This document shows positions 12,580 through 23,563 of a stretch of DNA of 64,000 bases, piece by piece. The notes below the pieces were generated by a model. That model had not been told where the DNA came from. It did not search any database and saw only the letters and a list, made by a program, of their open reading frames with translations. The stretch comes from Ulota crispa (Eukaryota; Streptophyta; Bryopsida; Orthotrichales; Orthotrichaceae): NCBI GenBank assembly GCA_963920765.1, contig OY987246.1, forward strand, positions 6,822,501 to 6,886,500, read 5' to 3'. Every line of letters starts with the position of its first letter. Position 1 is the first letter of the stretch. A program made the position numbers and the translations under genes.

Positions 12580-13674
12580 TTTTATAGGAGCTCTTTTCCT
12601 CCAAGTTTATTTATTAATTTGAGTTTTTTCAGTACTATTTTTTGGCTTAACCTCACTTTTTGTTGTTTAAAATATTTTTTTAAAAAGTAAAATGAAAATT
12701 TTCACTGCTCAAATCCAAAAAAGGCACAAGGACAAACTGCTGGTGTTTGATATTACCTCCGGGTAATTTTGACGGTATTCAAACATAAAGTTTTCCGTTG
12801 GAAGAGTAGTTACAGTGACTTGGTATTGCACTATCGCATATAGTGTACAATTCAGATTTTTAGCAATACAGTTTTTCTGAAATTGTGATGTTTTCCACGT
12901 TCCAAATTTAGACCTCCGACAATCTGTAGAGAAGCAATCTGTAGAGAAGACACTATGTCAGTTATTATTGTTCAGTTGCACAAGGAGTAGGTCACCGACA
13001 TGTCGATGACATCAAATAGATTCAAGTAATGTCTTCGGAACATTGCCAAGGAAGAATAAACTATTTCTAGTAAAATAAATGGAAACTTATCGATGAACAG
13101 GTATTAATGATAGACTGGTTCGCCTCTGATTCTCCTAAGTTTTAGTTTTGAAGCTGCGTTAAAAGAAAATCGATCTGTCTCACCTTACATTCGTGGCCGG
13201 TTCTCCTGTTCAGAGAAAAAGATAACTTATATCTTGTGGTAACGCGAGCCTCGTTGAGCAAAATTCCATCCAATGGCTATTTGACTTGCCATTAAATCAG
13301 CCTCGAATGCCTCGTAGTACAATTTCTAGAGTTCCTTCTGAAGGAGAAACCAATCCATCTTTTGACCCCACCAACGTAAGTCTTGGGTTGCCTAAGACTT
13401 ACGCCCTTGTGCACAGTTGCTTTATGTTGGTGAAGCTTACCGTGCGCATGACTAACCATACTTATGGGCTCCACGAACTGAAGCTCACTAGATAAGTACC
13501 ATATTTCAATTGACTTTCAAATCGCACAAAATGATTCATATACCACAACTCAGAATTCAGTAACCAAAGGAGACATTCATTTACAAACTTCAGGACAGCC
13601 TCCATCCAGTCATGGCTATACTCGAAAGACTTGAAGGAAACCGACCAAGACATATCAGCCGATACTGAATACAG
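12580..13674. other. Region downstream of the sirtuin gene, including its 3' UTR
   Basis: The part next to 13674 should contain the sirtuin 3' UTR; on the minus strand there is TGTAAATGAATG around 13585, like a plant far-upstream polyadenylation element. A short plus-strand frame from 13304 ends in CCAAC followed by GTAAGT at 13373, like a first exon, but no partner exon is visible. The rest is unrecognised. Confidence 0.35.
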
Positions 13675-16600
13675 TCAGGACTGCTTAAGCTCCATTAGCT
13701 CCTCTTCTCCAATACCAAGAGCCAAAGGCAGCTTCACAGACGACGGCCCTTGAAACTTGAACCTGCACCAAATCCAAAGGTAGTAAGTAGGCCATTGTTT
13801 TCATCGAGGAAAAGATTTCATGCCAGCACTAGTCTATCTAAAATTCTGGGTTGTCTCCTTTTAGAATGCTGAAACCTAATCAGCAGCTGCAATTAATACA
13901 CCAGAAAGGTTGATTGGTGGACATGTTCGACATGTGAAAATAAAAAAATAAACAAACCAGATGGACGTTATTAATCCATCAAGTTTACTGCCTTGTGTTG
14001 GAGTTTTCACATGCACATGAATCCAACATTAGCATGAATGACATAACTGTCCCTCTACCACTTAGAATCTGATGTGAATGAGGATTCTTTCATGAACTCT
14101 GGCATACAAGAGAAGTCGAGTTACCTGCAATTGTAGCTGATAGGTGTATCTTCTGTATTGAATTCGGCAACTACACCTCCATGGGCTTTCACCATGGGAG
14201 CATACCCTGCAGCTGGCTGCAAATGAATATACCAAGAACTCAACCACATTAGTCACGTGTAATGGTACTAACTCCACACGTTTCTCCAACCAGTGATGAG
14301 AGACTGGCAGGATAGCTTGCCTTGGACAGGGCTGTGAATTAAGGCATTTTTGCTAGCCCTTTATAGTTGAATGTAACGATTAGAAGCACTATTATTAAAA
14401 AATAGAAGGTGGATGATCAGCAATAAAAACTCACCAATAGCAACCGTACAAAAGTATATGAGTTTCAAAATGCTTACATAGACCACAGCCGAAGTGCCAA
14501 TTACCAAGAGCAAGTCACAGTCTTGCAACGCATCATTGGTGCGATTCACTACGTCACCCTCCAGACACTCTCCAAACCAAACTACATGTGGACGCAGTAA
14601 GCCATTGCATTTCTTGCAACGAGGTAATTGCATGGATGGGACGTTAGCTTCGTGAATAGTATCTGGTGCGCCCTGAACAAGGCCCAGTACAACCCAACCA
14701 CAATACCAGCTGTTGGCTTCCATCATTTAAGGAAGAGTTGGACAGTAAAAACAATGACACACGAGCATATACATTTTTGAAAGAGCAGACCAGAAAAATG
14801 CTCATACATCATTCAGCAGTTACACGCAAAAGAACCGAAACATTATCAGGAGCCTACTTTCAAAGATCACGTTTCACATGATACATAATCTTAACAGAAC
14901 CCCGACCGAAAAAAAAATAGGACCAGGTCTTGTTTGGTTAACCTTGCACGCTATTCTACGCTCTATCGTTCCAATCATATCAGATGCATCCAAATAATCG
15001 AATGAAAAACATGTGCTAGGGCAAACATAACTATTTCCCTGGCTACACTAATAATTATGGATAACAGGACTCAAGAGATTAATTACAGATGAAAATAACC
15101 AGATGGTTTTTGCAATCTCATCGTTTTTCACCACCTTTGTAGCCTGGCAAATGATAAAAAAATCGGAACCCCGGGGCAAATGAATCGGAAATAGCAGAAT
15201 CAACTTGCTTAGTTAATGAGAAATCTTTCCCTTCCCATTAAAGGTAGGTAATCTGTCATCTTTCAGATCACTTGAGCAGTTAGAATGATGTGGTAGAGTC
15301 GTAAGTGCATAAATACCTTTCCATCAAGTGCTACACAGATCGGCATGTCCCTGTTTGCCTCCACTGTTTTGCAGTGACAACAACGGGTCTTCCACATGGA
15401 ACCATGAAGCTCAACCGCATCGGTGCTACCAGCTTTCATATGAAGCCCATCGATGTTCTGCGCCACAATAACACAAATAGATAAAAAAATAGTTCAGGTT
15501 CGGTATTAAACAGAAGAAGATTACTACCCATTTACCTCGGGTCATGGTTAACCCCTAAAAGTACCAAGGATTCAAACTTTGAAAATAACCAATTTGACTG
15601 GCCGTATTCTGTAAAACTTAATTTATATCCCTAAAAATCAGTGAAGAACATTGCATGTGTTGATCGATAAATATATAGAATTGAGCCCCAAGTGGCCTAC
15701 TTAAAATGCTAAAAAGGACATGATACCTAATTTGGACCTCTAGTAATTTAGAGGTTAAGACTCTAACAGGTAAGAGAACACGGCAAATGCAGACAACTGT
15801 CCAGATCAAACCATAAAGTCGAATGTGTGCATACCTGCAACCAAGGTTTTCACCTACAACAGCCCAATAGTTAGGGTTGAGATCTAGCCTCTGGAAGCAC
15901 TTATGAAGTCAAAGGGAGCACCTGCGTGAGAAGAATAAAGTCTTTGTTCTGCAAGCTACATCTCCTCTGCAGTGCAGCGATAGCGTAATGACCTGCGTTC
16001 GGTGAAGCTCCAGCAACAATTGTTCTGCAAGCCACTGAATGTCGCAATTGTATTTCCAAAACTTCTTACTGATGATTGTGAATCAAGACATGTCACAAAC
16101 TAAGAGAAGAAGGTGGACATTGAGCCACCACAAACAAAACCACCAGTGATTCCAGTAAAACAGCGATTTTACATCTCTGGAATCATTGCAAAAACACACG
16201 GAGAGATAATTAAGAATAGTAATAAATGTCAAGTTATCAACTAAGAACCTTCAAGTTATCTTCCATTTCAAGCATCCACCAAAGTAAAGCTGAGGTAAAG
16301 TTGCAAATCTAGCCTTAAGAGCAAGTATATTAACCACTCTATTCATTAACCATGGACCACTCCATTTAAAATCTGCTAATGAATACAACGGCCAATGTGA
16401 ACCGAAAACTAGAGATAGGGAAGGAATAGAGAGTACTATAAACACCTGCGATAGTGATAAAACTCCCATACTAGCGACGGATTTGCTGCGAAAGCACCTG
16501 GTGTAGCAAGTTCCTGCAAAGACGCATATGTGATTTTAACCCCTAAATGCCCAAGGCCTTTCTGAACTTCTTGGCATTTTCAGGAAAGTGAACAATCAAC

Positions 16601-18229
16601 CAACCTTTTCATAAATCTCATCAAGTTTTTTTAAATTGTACCCATATAAATTTAAACTTTACATGTTAGAGATTACATGGAAAAAGAAAACACAACAATA
16701 TCACTTATGGTTTGAAAGATTATAACGTTTGAACATGAGGGTGCTAAAATTGCAAAAGTGACTTGAAGTCTTTCAATCCTCATTTCACATGTCAAATCTA
16801 AAAAGTTGGTCATCAAAAAAATATGAGGTTTAAGGTCATTACATGTTTAACCTCAACCAATTTACGGCTTTCAAAATCTACTCTTGTATTTTTTTTTAAT
16901 GGATTTCTAATGCAGATTGTTCTCCAAGCTCTAGTGTATTTGAGGCTCATTTTCAAGATCTTCCAACACTAGAAAACTCAAGATTGCAGTGGACACTGTT
17001 GTACAAAATCTTAAATAGAAAAATTATAAACATTCATTTTCAAAATCAGATTTTTGGTACTGAAAATAGACTCCAAAGCAAACTTGTGTTCAAAAGAAAA
17101 TACCAAAAATAGTGATTTGATAAGATTTTGTTTGTCTTCAAAGTTTTGCAAACACCCAAATTGGGTGCCTTGGGCATTTAGGGGTTAAGTAATAAGCTGC
17201 TTCAGGTCACATGCGGACAAGAGTCACGCATAAGCACACAATTCTATGTGATGTAGAGATTGAGGAAATATGAAGCAGAAGATTAATTCTGAAACTTGAG
17301 GGAGTGCAGCACTTGGCATTCATTAATTCTGGTGTTTGGTCTCAGCAGAAGTTGATAATCAGATAGTTTCATTATTAGCCAGAAAAACGCAAAACACTTA
17401 CTGTTGCATCGAAGGCACGCCACAGGCCACCTTCTCCACGAAACGTTGGGATACCCGACTCGGCAGATATCCCTGCCCCCGACAACACAACAATTTTCTG
17501 CTTCAGGATCAAAATCTCCATATCAGAGACGTAATCAAAGATATAATACAAGGAAGTGAATACTCAAACCACTAGGGACCAAATCAAGTCTCCTGGTATC
17601 AACCACTACTCGTGAATTCATTTACCGAGTTGTACTTATTAGCAAGAAGAGTAAGTACGACTTGGCTGGATGTTTTTGGTTCCTCATCTTTGCAAAGAAC
17701 GGGATTTTCTGCTGTCACTTAGGGTGGTCTACAGCGTCCTACTTTTATACAGAAAAACTTCACACATAGTGGTAAAGATTTGACCTCAAACAGAATAGGC
17801 TTTTATACTCAAAGAGACCTCTCAATATCACGATACTGCTCTTCCAACAAAATCACACTACTAAGTATGTTGAAAGCCTAAAATGACGCAAGAGTAACCT
17901 TTACCTTACAAACGCACCTAACTACAAGGAAAACCTTAGAAATCCTTATTTGTCGTACCCTGCAGGTGACGGAAGTTTCTAAATAAAATGCACCAGCAGC
18001 AACAAGCAGTTTCATTCATAATTAATCATTACCTGCAGAGTCTTCTTGAATGTCGGAGTTTCTATAAATCGGAAGAAAAAAAATCATTAAACTCGATCTC
18101 GTCTAAAAACTGTGCAAATTCTACAAGGTACGTTCATTTCGTCACAAAGAAAGATACAAACAAAATCAGTTGAGAAATAACCTTGGCATTCCGAAGCACG
18201 GAGCTGAAATCCTCAATCGAGTCACTCAT
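13675..18229 (-). CDS. SIRT5-type (class III) NAD-dependent protein deacylase
   Basis: Eight exons: 18182-18229, 17402-17497, 16446-16513, 15922-16024, 15317-15457, 14478-14672, 14125-14216, 13675-13762. All seven introns are GT-AG and phases join exactly (831 nt, 276 residues). The start MSDSIEDF lies one short exon before the NAD loop. Visible motifs: [14 protein letters not shown] (23-36), WEFYHYRR (64-71) with the Y67/R70 pair equivalent to human SIRT5 Y102/R105, TQNIDGLH (104-111), catalytic H123 in ELHG, zinc cysteines C131, C134, C171, C174, [11 protein letters not shown] (177-187) and GTSAVVYPAA (211-220). The Tyr/Arg pair is the class III hallmark that favours malonyl, succinyl and glutaryl lysine, so demalonylase/desuccinylase activity is inferred. 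No mitochondrial presequence is evident, unlike human SIRT5, so a cytosolic or nuclear site is possible. Intron 2 carries a MITE. No broken exon was found, so it is probably functional. Confidence 0.93.
16540..17184. mobile_element. piggyBac-like TTAA MITE, family A copy 2, in sirtuin intron 2
   Basis: TTAA at 16536-16539 and 17185-17188. Ends CCCCTAAATGCCCAAGGC and inverse. It is nearly the same sequence as 8246-8889, inverted. It sits 27 bp upstream (in gene sense) of exon 3 and makes up most of the 888-bp intron 2 of the sirtuin gene without touching either splice site. Confidence 0.85.
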
Positions 18230-18422
18230 GAGTCTCTGTTGCTGTGACCCGACCCTGCATCTCCACACCGCATGCAATTACTCACTAACCTCCATGAACA
18301 CATAGTTTCCGGTGCCAATTTACTTTTTAAATCGCAAATCATACAAGCAGGAGAAGCATCCTTGCACGACCTCAGATGGCACACAGTGCTAGGGTTTCAA
18401 CACGCACGGACTGGATATAACA

Positions 18423-18713
18423 AGATCACATTAAGAAAAGCTATCAATTGACTTCACCAAGATCAATATAAATCAAGCAGCGCATATGTAGTACAAACAC
18501 TCCATCTTACAATGCAATTCTGAGCAAGATCACAGTAAAGAACGCTATTGACTTGCTTCAACGAGATTCAAATTAAGCAGCGCAATACAGAAACTCGAAC
18601 TTACAATGCAATTTTGAGCAAGATCACACTAAAGAACGCTATTGACTGGCTTCAACGGGATCAAATTAAGCAGCGCATTACATAAACTCGAACTTACAAT
18701 GCAATTCTGAGCA
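18423..18713. repeat. Three tandem 93-104 bp repeats upstream of the sirtuin
   Basis: Units start at 18423, 18527 and 18621 with AGATCACA, followed by AAAGAACGCTATTGACT, CTTCAACG, AAATTAAGCAGCGCA, ACTCGAACTTACAATGCAAT and TGAGCA; a fourth unit starts at 18714 and breaks off. Spacings are 104, 94 and 93 bp. They lie 190-490 bp upstream of the sirtuin start, in its likely promoter or 5' UTR, so they could carry repeated regulatory sites; that role is inference. Confidence 0.85.
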
Positions 18714-18822
18714 AGATCACAACAGAATCCTCTGGAGAAGCACGTTCAATAAATTGAAAATGCTTGCGTTTAATTGATTGAATCAGGCTCTGGAGAGATG
18801 GAGCTCACCTTGCCCTTTGGAG

Positions 18823-19147
18823 ATGCCGAAGATACTTGGACGTCACACTCGCGGCCGCAAAGCCGACAAGCTTAACAGAGTTCATGAAGAGCAGGCCATG
18901 AAGAAGAAGACGGAGAAGAAGAAGGACCTCGAAGCTTATAGCAAAGCTATAACCCCTATTGGACATCAGGCGCTGCGTCTTGCCTACGTGGACATCCAAG
19001 TCAGCTTATCAAGGGGTGTTCGTCAATCAAAAAATGCCACGTGGCTGGCTTCGGGTTATACGGGTGTTTTCATATTCAATCACTTCTCAAGTATATGCGT
19101 TTCTCGTCTGAACTTGATTTTCGAGGTCGCACTGTTTGCAACGCAAT
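18823..19147 (+). CDS. Possible first exon of an unidentified divergent gene
   Basis: An open frame from ATG at 18823 (an earlier in-frame start lies at 18778) encodes a basic, lysine/glutamate-rich segment: MPKILGRHTRGRKADKLNRV, then a run of KKK/EKKK and a mixed tail. Base composition is clearly richer in G+C than the surroundings, as expected of coding DNA. It is divergent from the sirtuin gene about 600 bp away. The true end is unknown: no strong splice donor is evident and the frame runs into a TTAA element at 19151. The antisense frame is hydrophobic and ends at a GTGAGC donor-like site, so an upstream exon on the other strand is an alternative. I do not recognise the protein. Confidence 0.25.
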
Positions 19148-19150
19148 TAA

Positions 19151-19373
19151 CCCCTGAACGTCACGAAAGCCCTTGCGGCCGTATGTATGGCCATATGTAC
19201 AGATGTATTTGAGTTGCTGTGAGGGTTTTTCAAATTTTTTATGCATCCATCATCATACAATTCTCTAATATGTATGGTTGTAACAATTAATTTTCAATTC
19301 ATTCAAATTTCTAAATATTGGTTGAGACTGTATTTGGTATTGTACCTCCTGAGCCCAAGGGTCCTTTAAGGGT
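19151..19373. mobile_element. Short TTAA-flanked element, 223 bp
   Basis: TTAA at 19147-19150 and 19374-19377; left end CCCCTGAACGTCACG, inverted right end CCCTTAAAGGACCC. The ends share CCCYTRAA with the other TTAA MITEs in this window. It is probably a deleted member of that superfamily. Confidence 0.5.
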
Positions 19374-19799
19374 TAAATTAGCGTAGGTTGAAGTATTGTG
19401 TCACTTGTGATAAATTTCATGATTTTTTTATATTTTTTATTTCAAGAAAACTTAGTTTTTGCTCTTGACCCCTAAACGTCTGAGCATGCCATTGCAACTA
19501 GTACAATACAAGGTGTTCTTGTATTTGGAATAGATTCACACCTTTACTATATTGGAGATCAACAAAGAAGTTGGAGAATAGATCAAAACGGTTTTAGTAA
19601 GCTACTTGGGATCCCAAATCAAGACTTCTTTTTGGTAGCAAATGTCAATTATACAATAGCGTATATACTATGCCCTATGGTCATATAAGGGTTCATTGGT
19701 TTTAAAGTAGCTATTTGTATTCAGAATACTATAAGTTTGACCATGTATAGAGCTGTGCCAATACGATGGGGAATGCTATTTCATGAGCGAGGATCCATG

Positions 19800-19992
19800 A
19801 GCTGTGAGCGGTGAGCCTAGATTTTTTGTCAAAATAATAAATTTCACCTATAACCATGTACATAGCGCCTTATAATTGTGCACTTTAAACTTTTATCTCT
19901 TGAAAAAATCACTTTTTAAAAGTTTTTCATTTTGAGATTAAAATTGGTTTCCTGCTCACCAAATCTTGGCTCACCGCTCACAAGCTCACCAT
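19800..19992. repeat. Inverted repeat with GTGAGCGGTGAGCC arms
   Basis: GAGCTGTGAGCGGTGAGCC near 19800 is answered by GGCTCACCGCTCACAAGCTC near 19970. The arms enclose about 150 bp of AT-rich DNA. Target duplications were not identified. Confidence 0.5.
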
Positions 19993-19993
19993 T

Positions 19994-20982
19994 TTACTCT
20001 CACAAAATAATGTCGTCCGAGATGTATGTTGTTGGCTAATTGGTTGGAAACCTTAGATATGTGATAAGGTCATTAAAAACGAATCATGATATATTGTGAA
20101 AATAATATTTTTTTGATTTTGGTGATACAATTGTCATTACAAAAAAACAATTTTCTATGGGATTGTGCAATTGTAAATACATATTTTGAAACTATCTTCT
20201 GCAGCTACTTCTCACATGAATTTCGCTTATTCTCTTTCAAACTTAAATGAGGGATTCTAATTAGGTCTTCAGGTCTACTTGGTTATTGATGAAAACACAA
20301 ATTTTGAAAGCATACTAGAAGTACAAGTATCGCGTGTATGATTTGCTAAATAAATATTTTGTTGGTCATTCTACAAAAATATATTAGAAAGCTGCTTATC
20401 ATTTTAATACAAAATAACCCCTAAAAGATCAAGCCATTTTTTCTTTGAAAAACACAAAAAATTGTCACTTTTGAGGAAGCAAGTACAATGGTAATAATAT
20501 TTTTTTTTACAAGAATTCCACCGTAGGATCTTAGGTTAAAAAATCAGCTCAATTTACACAAAAATGAGTGAGATATTCACATCTGAATTGTGGAAAAATG
20601 TTTTGTTTACTACTACCCAAAAATTTCAGAAGGTTTTGACCACTCTTAGATCAAAAAATTACTCTACACAAAGTTGAGGTTTATTTTTCCCATGTAGGAG
20701 ACCAAATTAGGTATGTGTAGGAGAATTTTCAAATCAATTGGAACTATACAACACATGGAAAAAAATAGTAAGTAAAAAGAAGTAGAGAATGAGTCAAAAC
20801 ACTAAATTGTTAAGAATTTAATTATTAAAATGAAAAATGCAAATCCCAACGGTGATAATGTTGTGATAAATAATCTACATCCTTTGGTTTTGTTTTTTTT
20901 CCAAAATAATGAAAATTGAGTAAAATAAAGGACTTCAAAGTTTATTTTAGAGTAGAGAATCTAGAACTGCCCTATCACAGGA
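19994..20982. other. Intergenic with repeat fragments
   Basis: Contains a decayed TTAA-MITE terminus at about 20415 (ATAACCCCTAAAAGATCAAG) and the dispersed repeat at 20540-20745 shared with 4400-4620. No coding sequence recognised. Confidence 0.4.
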
Positions 20983-21250
20983 TGTGGTGTCGAGGGCCTC
21001 TCCGCACCGTGGTGTTTTTGTGTGGACATTCATCTAATGGATGAATGTCATCCGTTAGGGTTTGCTTGTGTGTATGTACTGCACACAAGCACTTGACTTG
21101 ACTGTCTTTGCCAAGTCAAGCCTTGTGAGTGAGTTTAGAGTTTTAGTGGATTGTCTTTGTTTGTAAGTGATGTGTTATCATTAATAAAGCCTTTTATTTC
21201 TTTACCATTTTGCACTTGTTGATTCCCCCTTGGTGGTGTGCAAGACGCTT
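20983..21250 (+). other. Possible LTR or retroelement leader fragment
   Basis: Starts TGTGGTGTCGAGGG, has a small hairpin (CATTCATCTAATGGATGAATG), the repeat CACAAGCACTTGACTTG, and AATAAA at 21183-21188 followed by a T-rich stretch. These resemble an LTR with polyadenylation signal, upstream of the DNMT-bearing element. I found no second copy at the 3' side near 35.3-35.8 kb, so this is speculative. Confidence 0.22.
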
Positions 21251-21429
21251 GACTTCTACCTACTCACTTGACAAGATCAGTTTGCTTCTAGTTGACATAC
21301 TCATGTTTACAGTTTTTGAGATTAGCGAGAGATTTATAATTTGTTAGTTGTTGAGGTGAGTTCTGTACTTGTGATTTGTATTTGTAAATGAATTCTAAGA
21401 GTAACAGAGCTGTATGAAGCTGTCCGAGA

Positions 21430-21685
21430 GTGACTTCTAGCAACGTGGAGGTTGCTGGAGCCAGGAGGAGCCAAGTTTGGCGAACAGGCGCGGGAGCCGG
21501 TCGCGTGGCAAGGCACGAGTGGCAGATCGCCGAGCAGGACAAAGCGGAAGCGTCGAGCGGCGCAGGCGGGCGTCAACGGGAGCCGTTTGGGAGGCACGCC
21601 ATGGTGGGCGACGTCAAGGCTCAAGGCTAACGGAGCCAGGCACAGGCCGCGCAGGAGCTGGCCATGGGGTTTCATCCACCTAGGG
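21430..21685. other. GC-rich island of unknown origin
   Basis: About 250 bp far richer in G+C than the flanks, open in all three plus frames and one long minus frame (to 21753). Plus-strand translations are Arg/Gly/Ala-rich and match nothing I know. It lies between the LTR-like stretch and the gag region, so it may be an untranslated leader of a retroelement or a captured host fragment. Confidence 0.35.
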
Positions 21686-21932
21686 TTCATCCGATTTTTT
21701 ATCCTCTCTCCATCCCATTTCTCATCCGCCCATCCTACTTTCATCCCTTCCAAACATTATCCATTACATGGATGATACTGCATTTTAAGGGCAGAATTAA
21801 ATTACTATGAGTTAATAGAGCCCAAAATAAAAATTATTTTGGAATTCCGATTGTGGATTTGAACTCTTAGGGGAGTAATTATCTTGTGAGGAAAGAAAAA
21901 TTTAAGTTTTTAGGATCATTCAAAAACCATTA

Positions 21933-21935
<3 letters not shown>

Positions 21936-21969
<34 letters not shown>
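21936..21969. repeat. (AT)n microsatellite
   Basis: Uninterrupted AT dinucleotides, about 17 units. Confidence 0.95.
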
Positions 21970-21973
<4 letters not shown>

Positions 21974-22567
21974 GGAGGTAGATTGTAAGGGCAATTTTAC
22001 TCGGATTTGAGTGAAATTTGTGCCTATACTTGAGCATTTTTGCCACTTAATCCAATTGTAGTGTTGGATTGGCATTTTGTCGCGTTATATCATCCACTTT
22101 GGCAATTTATATTGGGAGATTTGTATTTTGTAAACATTGTGACTAGAGTATTCTATTACCTCTTTAGTTTTAGACATTAGGAGAACACTTTTAATGTTTT
22201 CCTTTGCTTTGCAGATATTGCAATTTGGGGCTATTCATTACAGGCGTGTGCTAGTGGTGCTGACCCTTTCGATTTTTACTTTTATCTTGTTTGGGAAGAG
22301 GATCTAGTTTTGATTGTTAGATTTTGTTGATTGGGACCTTCCCAGTATGCGAACAATGTTCCGTTTTGTGTTGTTGGATGGTGGGTGTACCGTGGAGGTG
22401 ACGTCGGGTTGATTGCTGACAAGACTTTTTTGTATGTTTTGGACCTGTGTAACCCAGAATTTATCATCGATGGACCACATAGAATGATTGTGATTGCAGA
22501 TTAGGTTGCCCTTACCTTGTAGATAGTTGCAAGTACCCGATAGTTTGTTTATGGTGAGCACAAGGAG

Positions 22568-23563
22568 TTGATATTACTGCTCCCCTTCACCAGACTATCT
22601 GGAGGGTCCTTCTGTTTTAGATCTTGGGCCAAGATCGGATACCGACGAGGCTTTGAGCCTATTTCAATGTTAGATACCAATTGTAGGCTTTGGGTTTGGA
22701 CGGTTGGTATGTTTGACGACATAGAGGACGATCACTGCTATGTTGTGCAAAACTGTTTCTCAGGACAAGCTAGGGGCATCTCCCTACCCGATTGGACGCT
22801 TTGATTCCACACATGGATAAAGGAGAAGCGTTAGCAGACACCGTCGTTTAACGACTGGTATGCATTTGAGCTTCTGCTCTAGCATTTGGAGCTAGCGGCT
22901 TTTCAGACCTATGGGTCATAGACTGTACAATACGCAGAGTTGTTGCATCCAATAGAGGATTACTGGCGCAATCGGATGGAGGTGGTGATTGCTCTCAAAG
23001 AGAGTGTGGTTGGCCAAGTTTCTACTATTACTGATCAGCCCAAGACGGAAGAGGGAGCTTTCAATGGTGAGCGGCCTAGCATGGAGGTCATGTCACATTT
23101 GGCCCAAGCCACACAAGCGGTATTAGCGAAGGTTGGTCTTCCACATGCATTTGATCCTCTAGCACTTTTCTTGATGTATTTGGAAGGAGAGTACAAAGGA
23201 TTTCGACGGGATTAGATACAGCGCATCCAGAAATTCTGCCGTGAGAAGGAGGATACTTTTTGCACCATGTATACTCGATTGGCAAGGTTAGCAGCAGAGG
23301 CTAGAGATGTCTTCACGCAGCATCAGCTAGCACACATTTACGTGTCCAAATTGTATAAACGGATGGTAGATATACTTGACGTGCGTCTCCTCTTTCGCTA
23401 TCATGGCAACAAAACTTTGGCAGAAGTTTTTCCCGAGGTAGAAGAGCTAGACATGGTTCTTGGTGTGAGGGAGGTCACTATCTTAGCCACAACCATGATG
23501 GACACCCCTCAAGCCCAAGAAGCTTGCTACCGCAACTGGCAGCTTGGCAAAGGTACAACCTGA
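22568..23563 (+). pseudogene. gag-like region of the DNMT-bearing gypsy element
   Basis: One frame continues from about 22568 to 23563 broken by several stops. The best preserved parts are 22940-23215 (beginning around LLHPIEDYWRNRMEVV) and 23267-23563 (MYTRLARLAAEARDVFTQHQ), a helical, charged sequence of the kind expected for capsid protein. Assignment rests mainly on position directly before zinc knuckles. A frame change near 23560 leads into the nucleocapsid frame. Confidence 0.6.

Noticed and set aside
13304-13372. Plus-strand ATG frame ending at a GTAAGT donor, like a first exon.
   Set aside because: No partner exon, homology or composition shift; it lies near the sirtuin 3' end. Only mentioned in the flanking entry.
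15552-15880. Possible TTAA MITE in sirtuin intron 4 (left end TTAACCCCTAAAAG).
   Set aside because: The proposed right end (TTAGGGTTGA) is too degraded to call with confidence.
21334-21753. Overlapping long frames on both strands in the GC-rich block as genes.
   Set aside because: All frames open because the block is GC-rich; none shows a domain or start/splice context.
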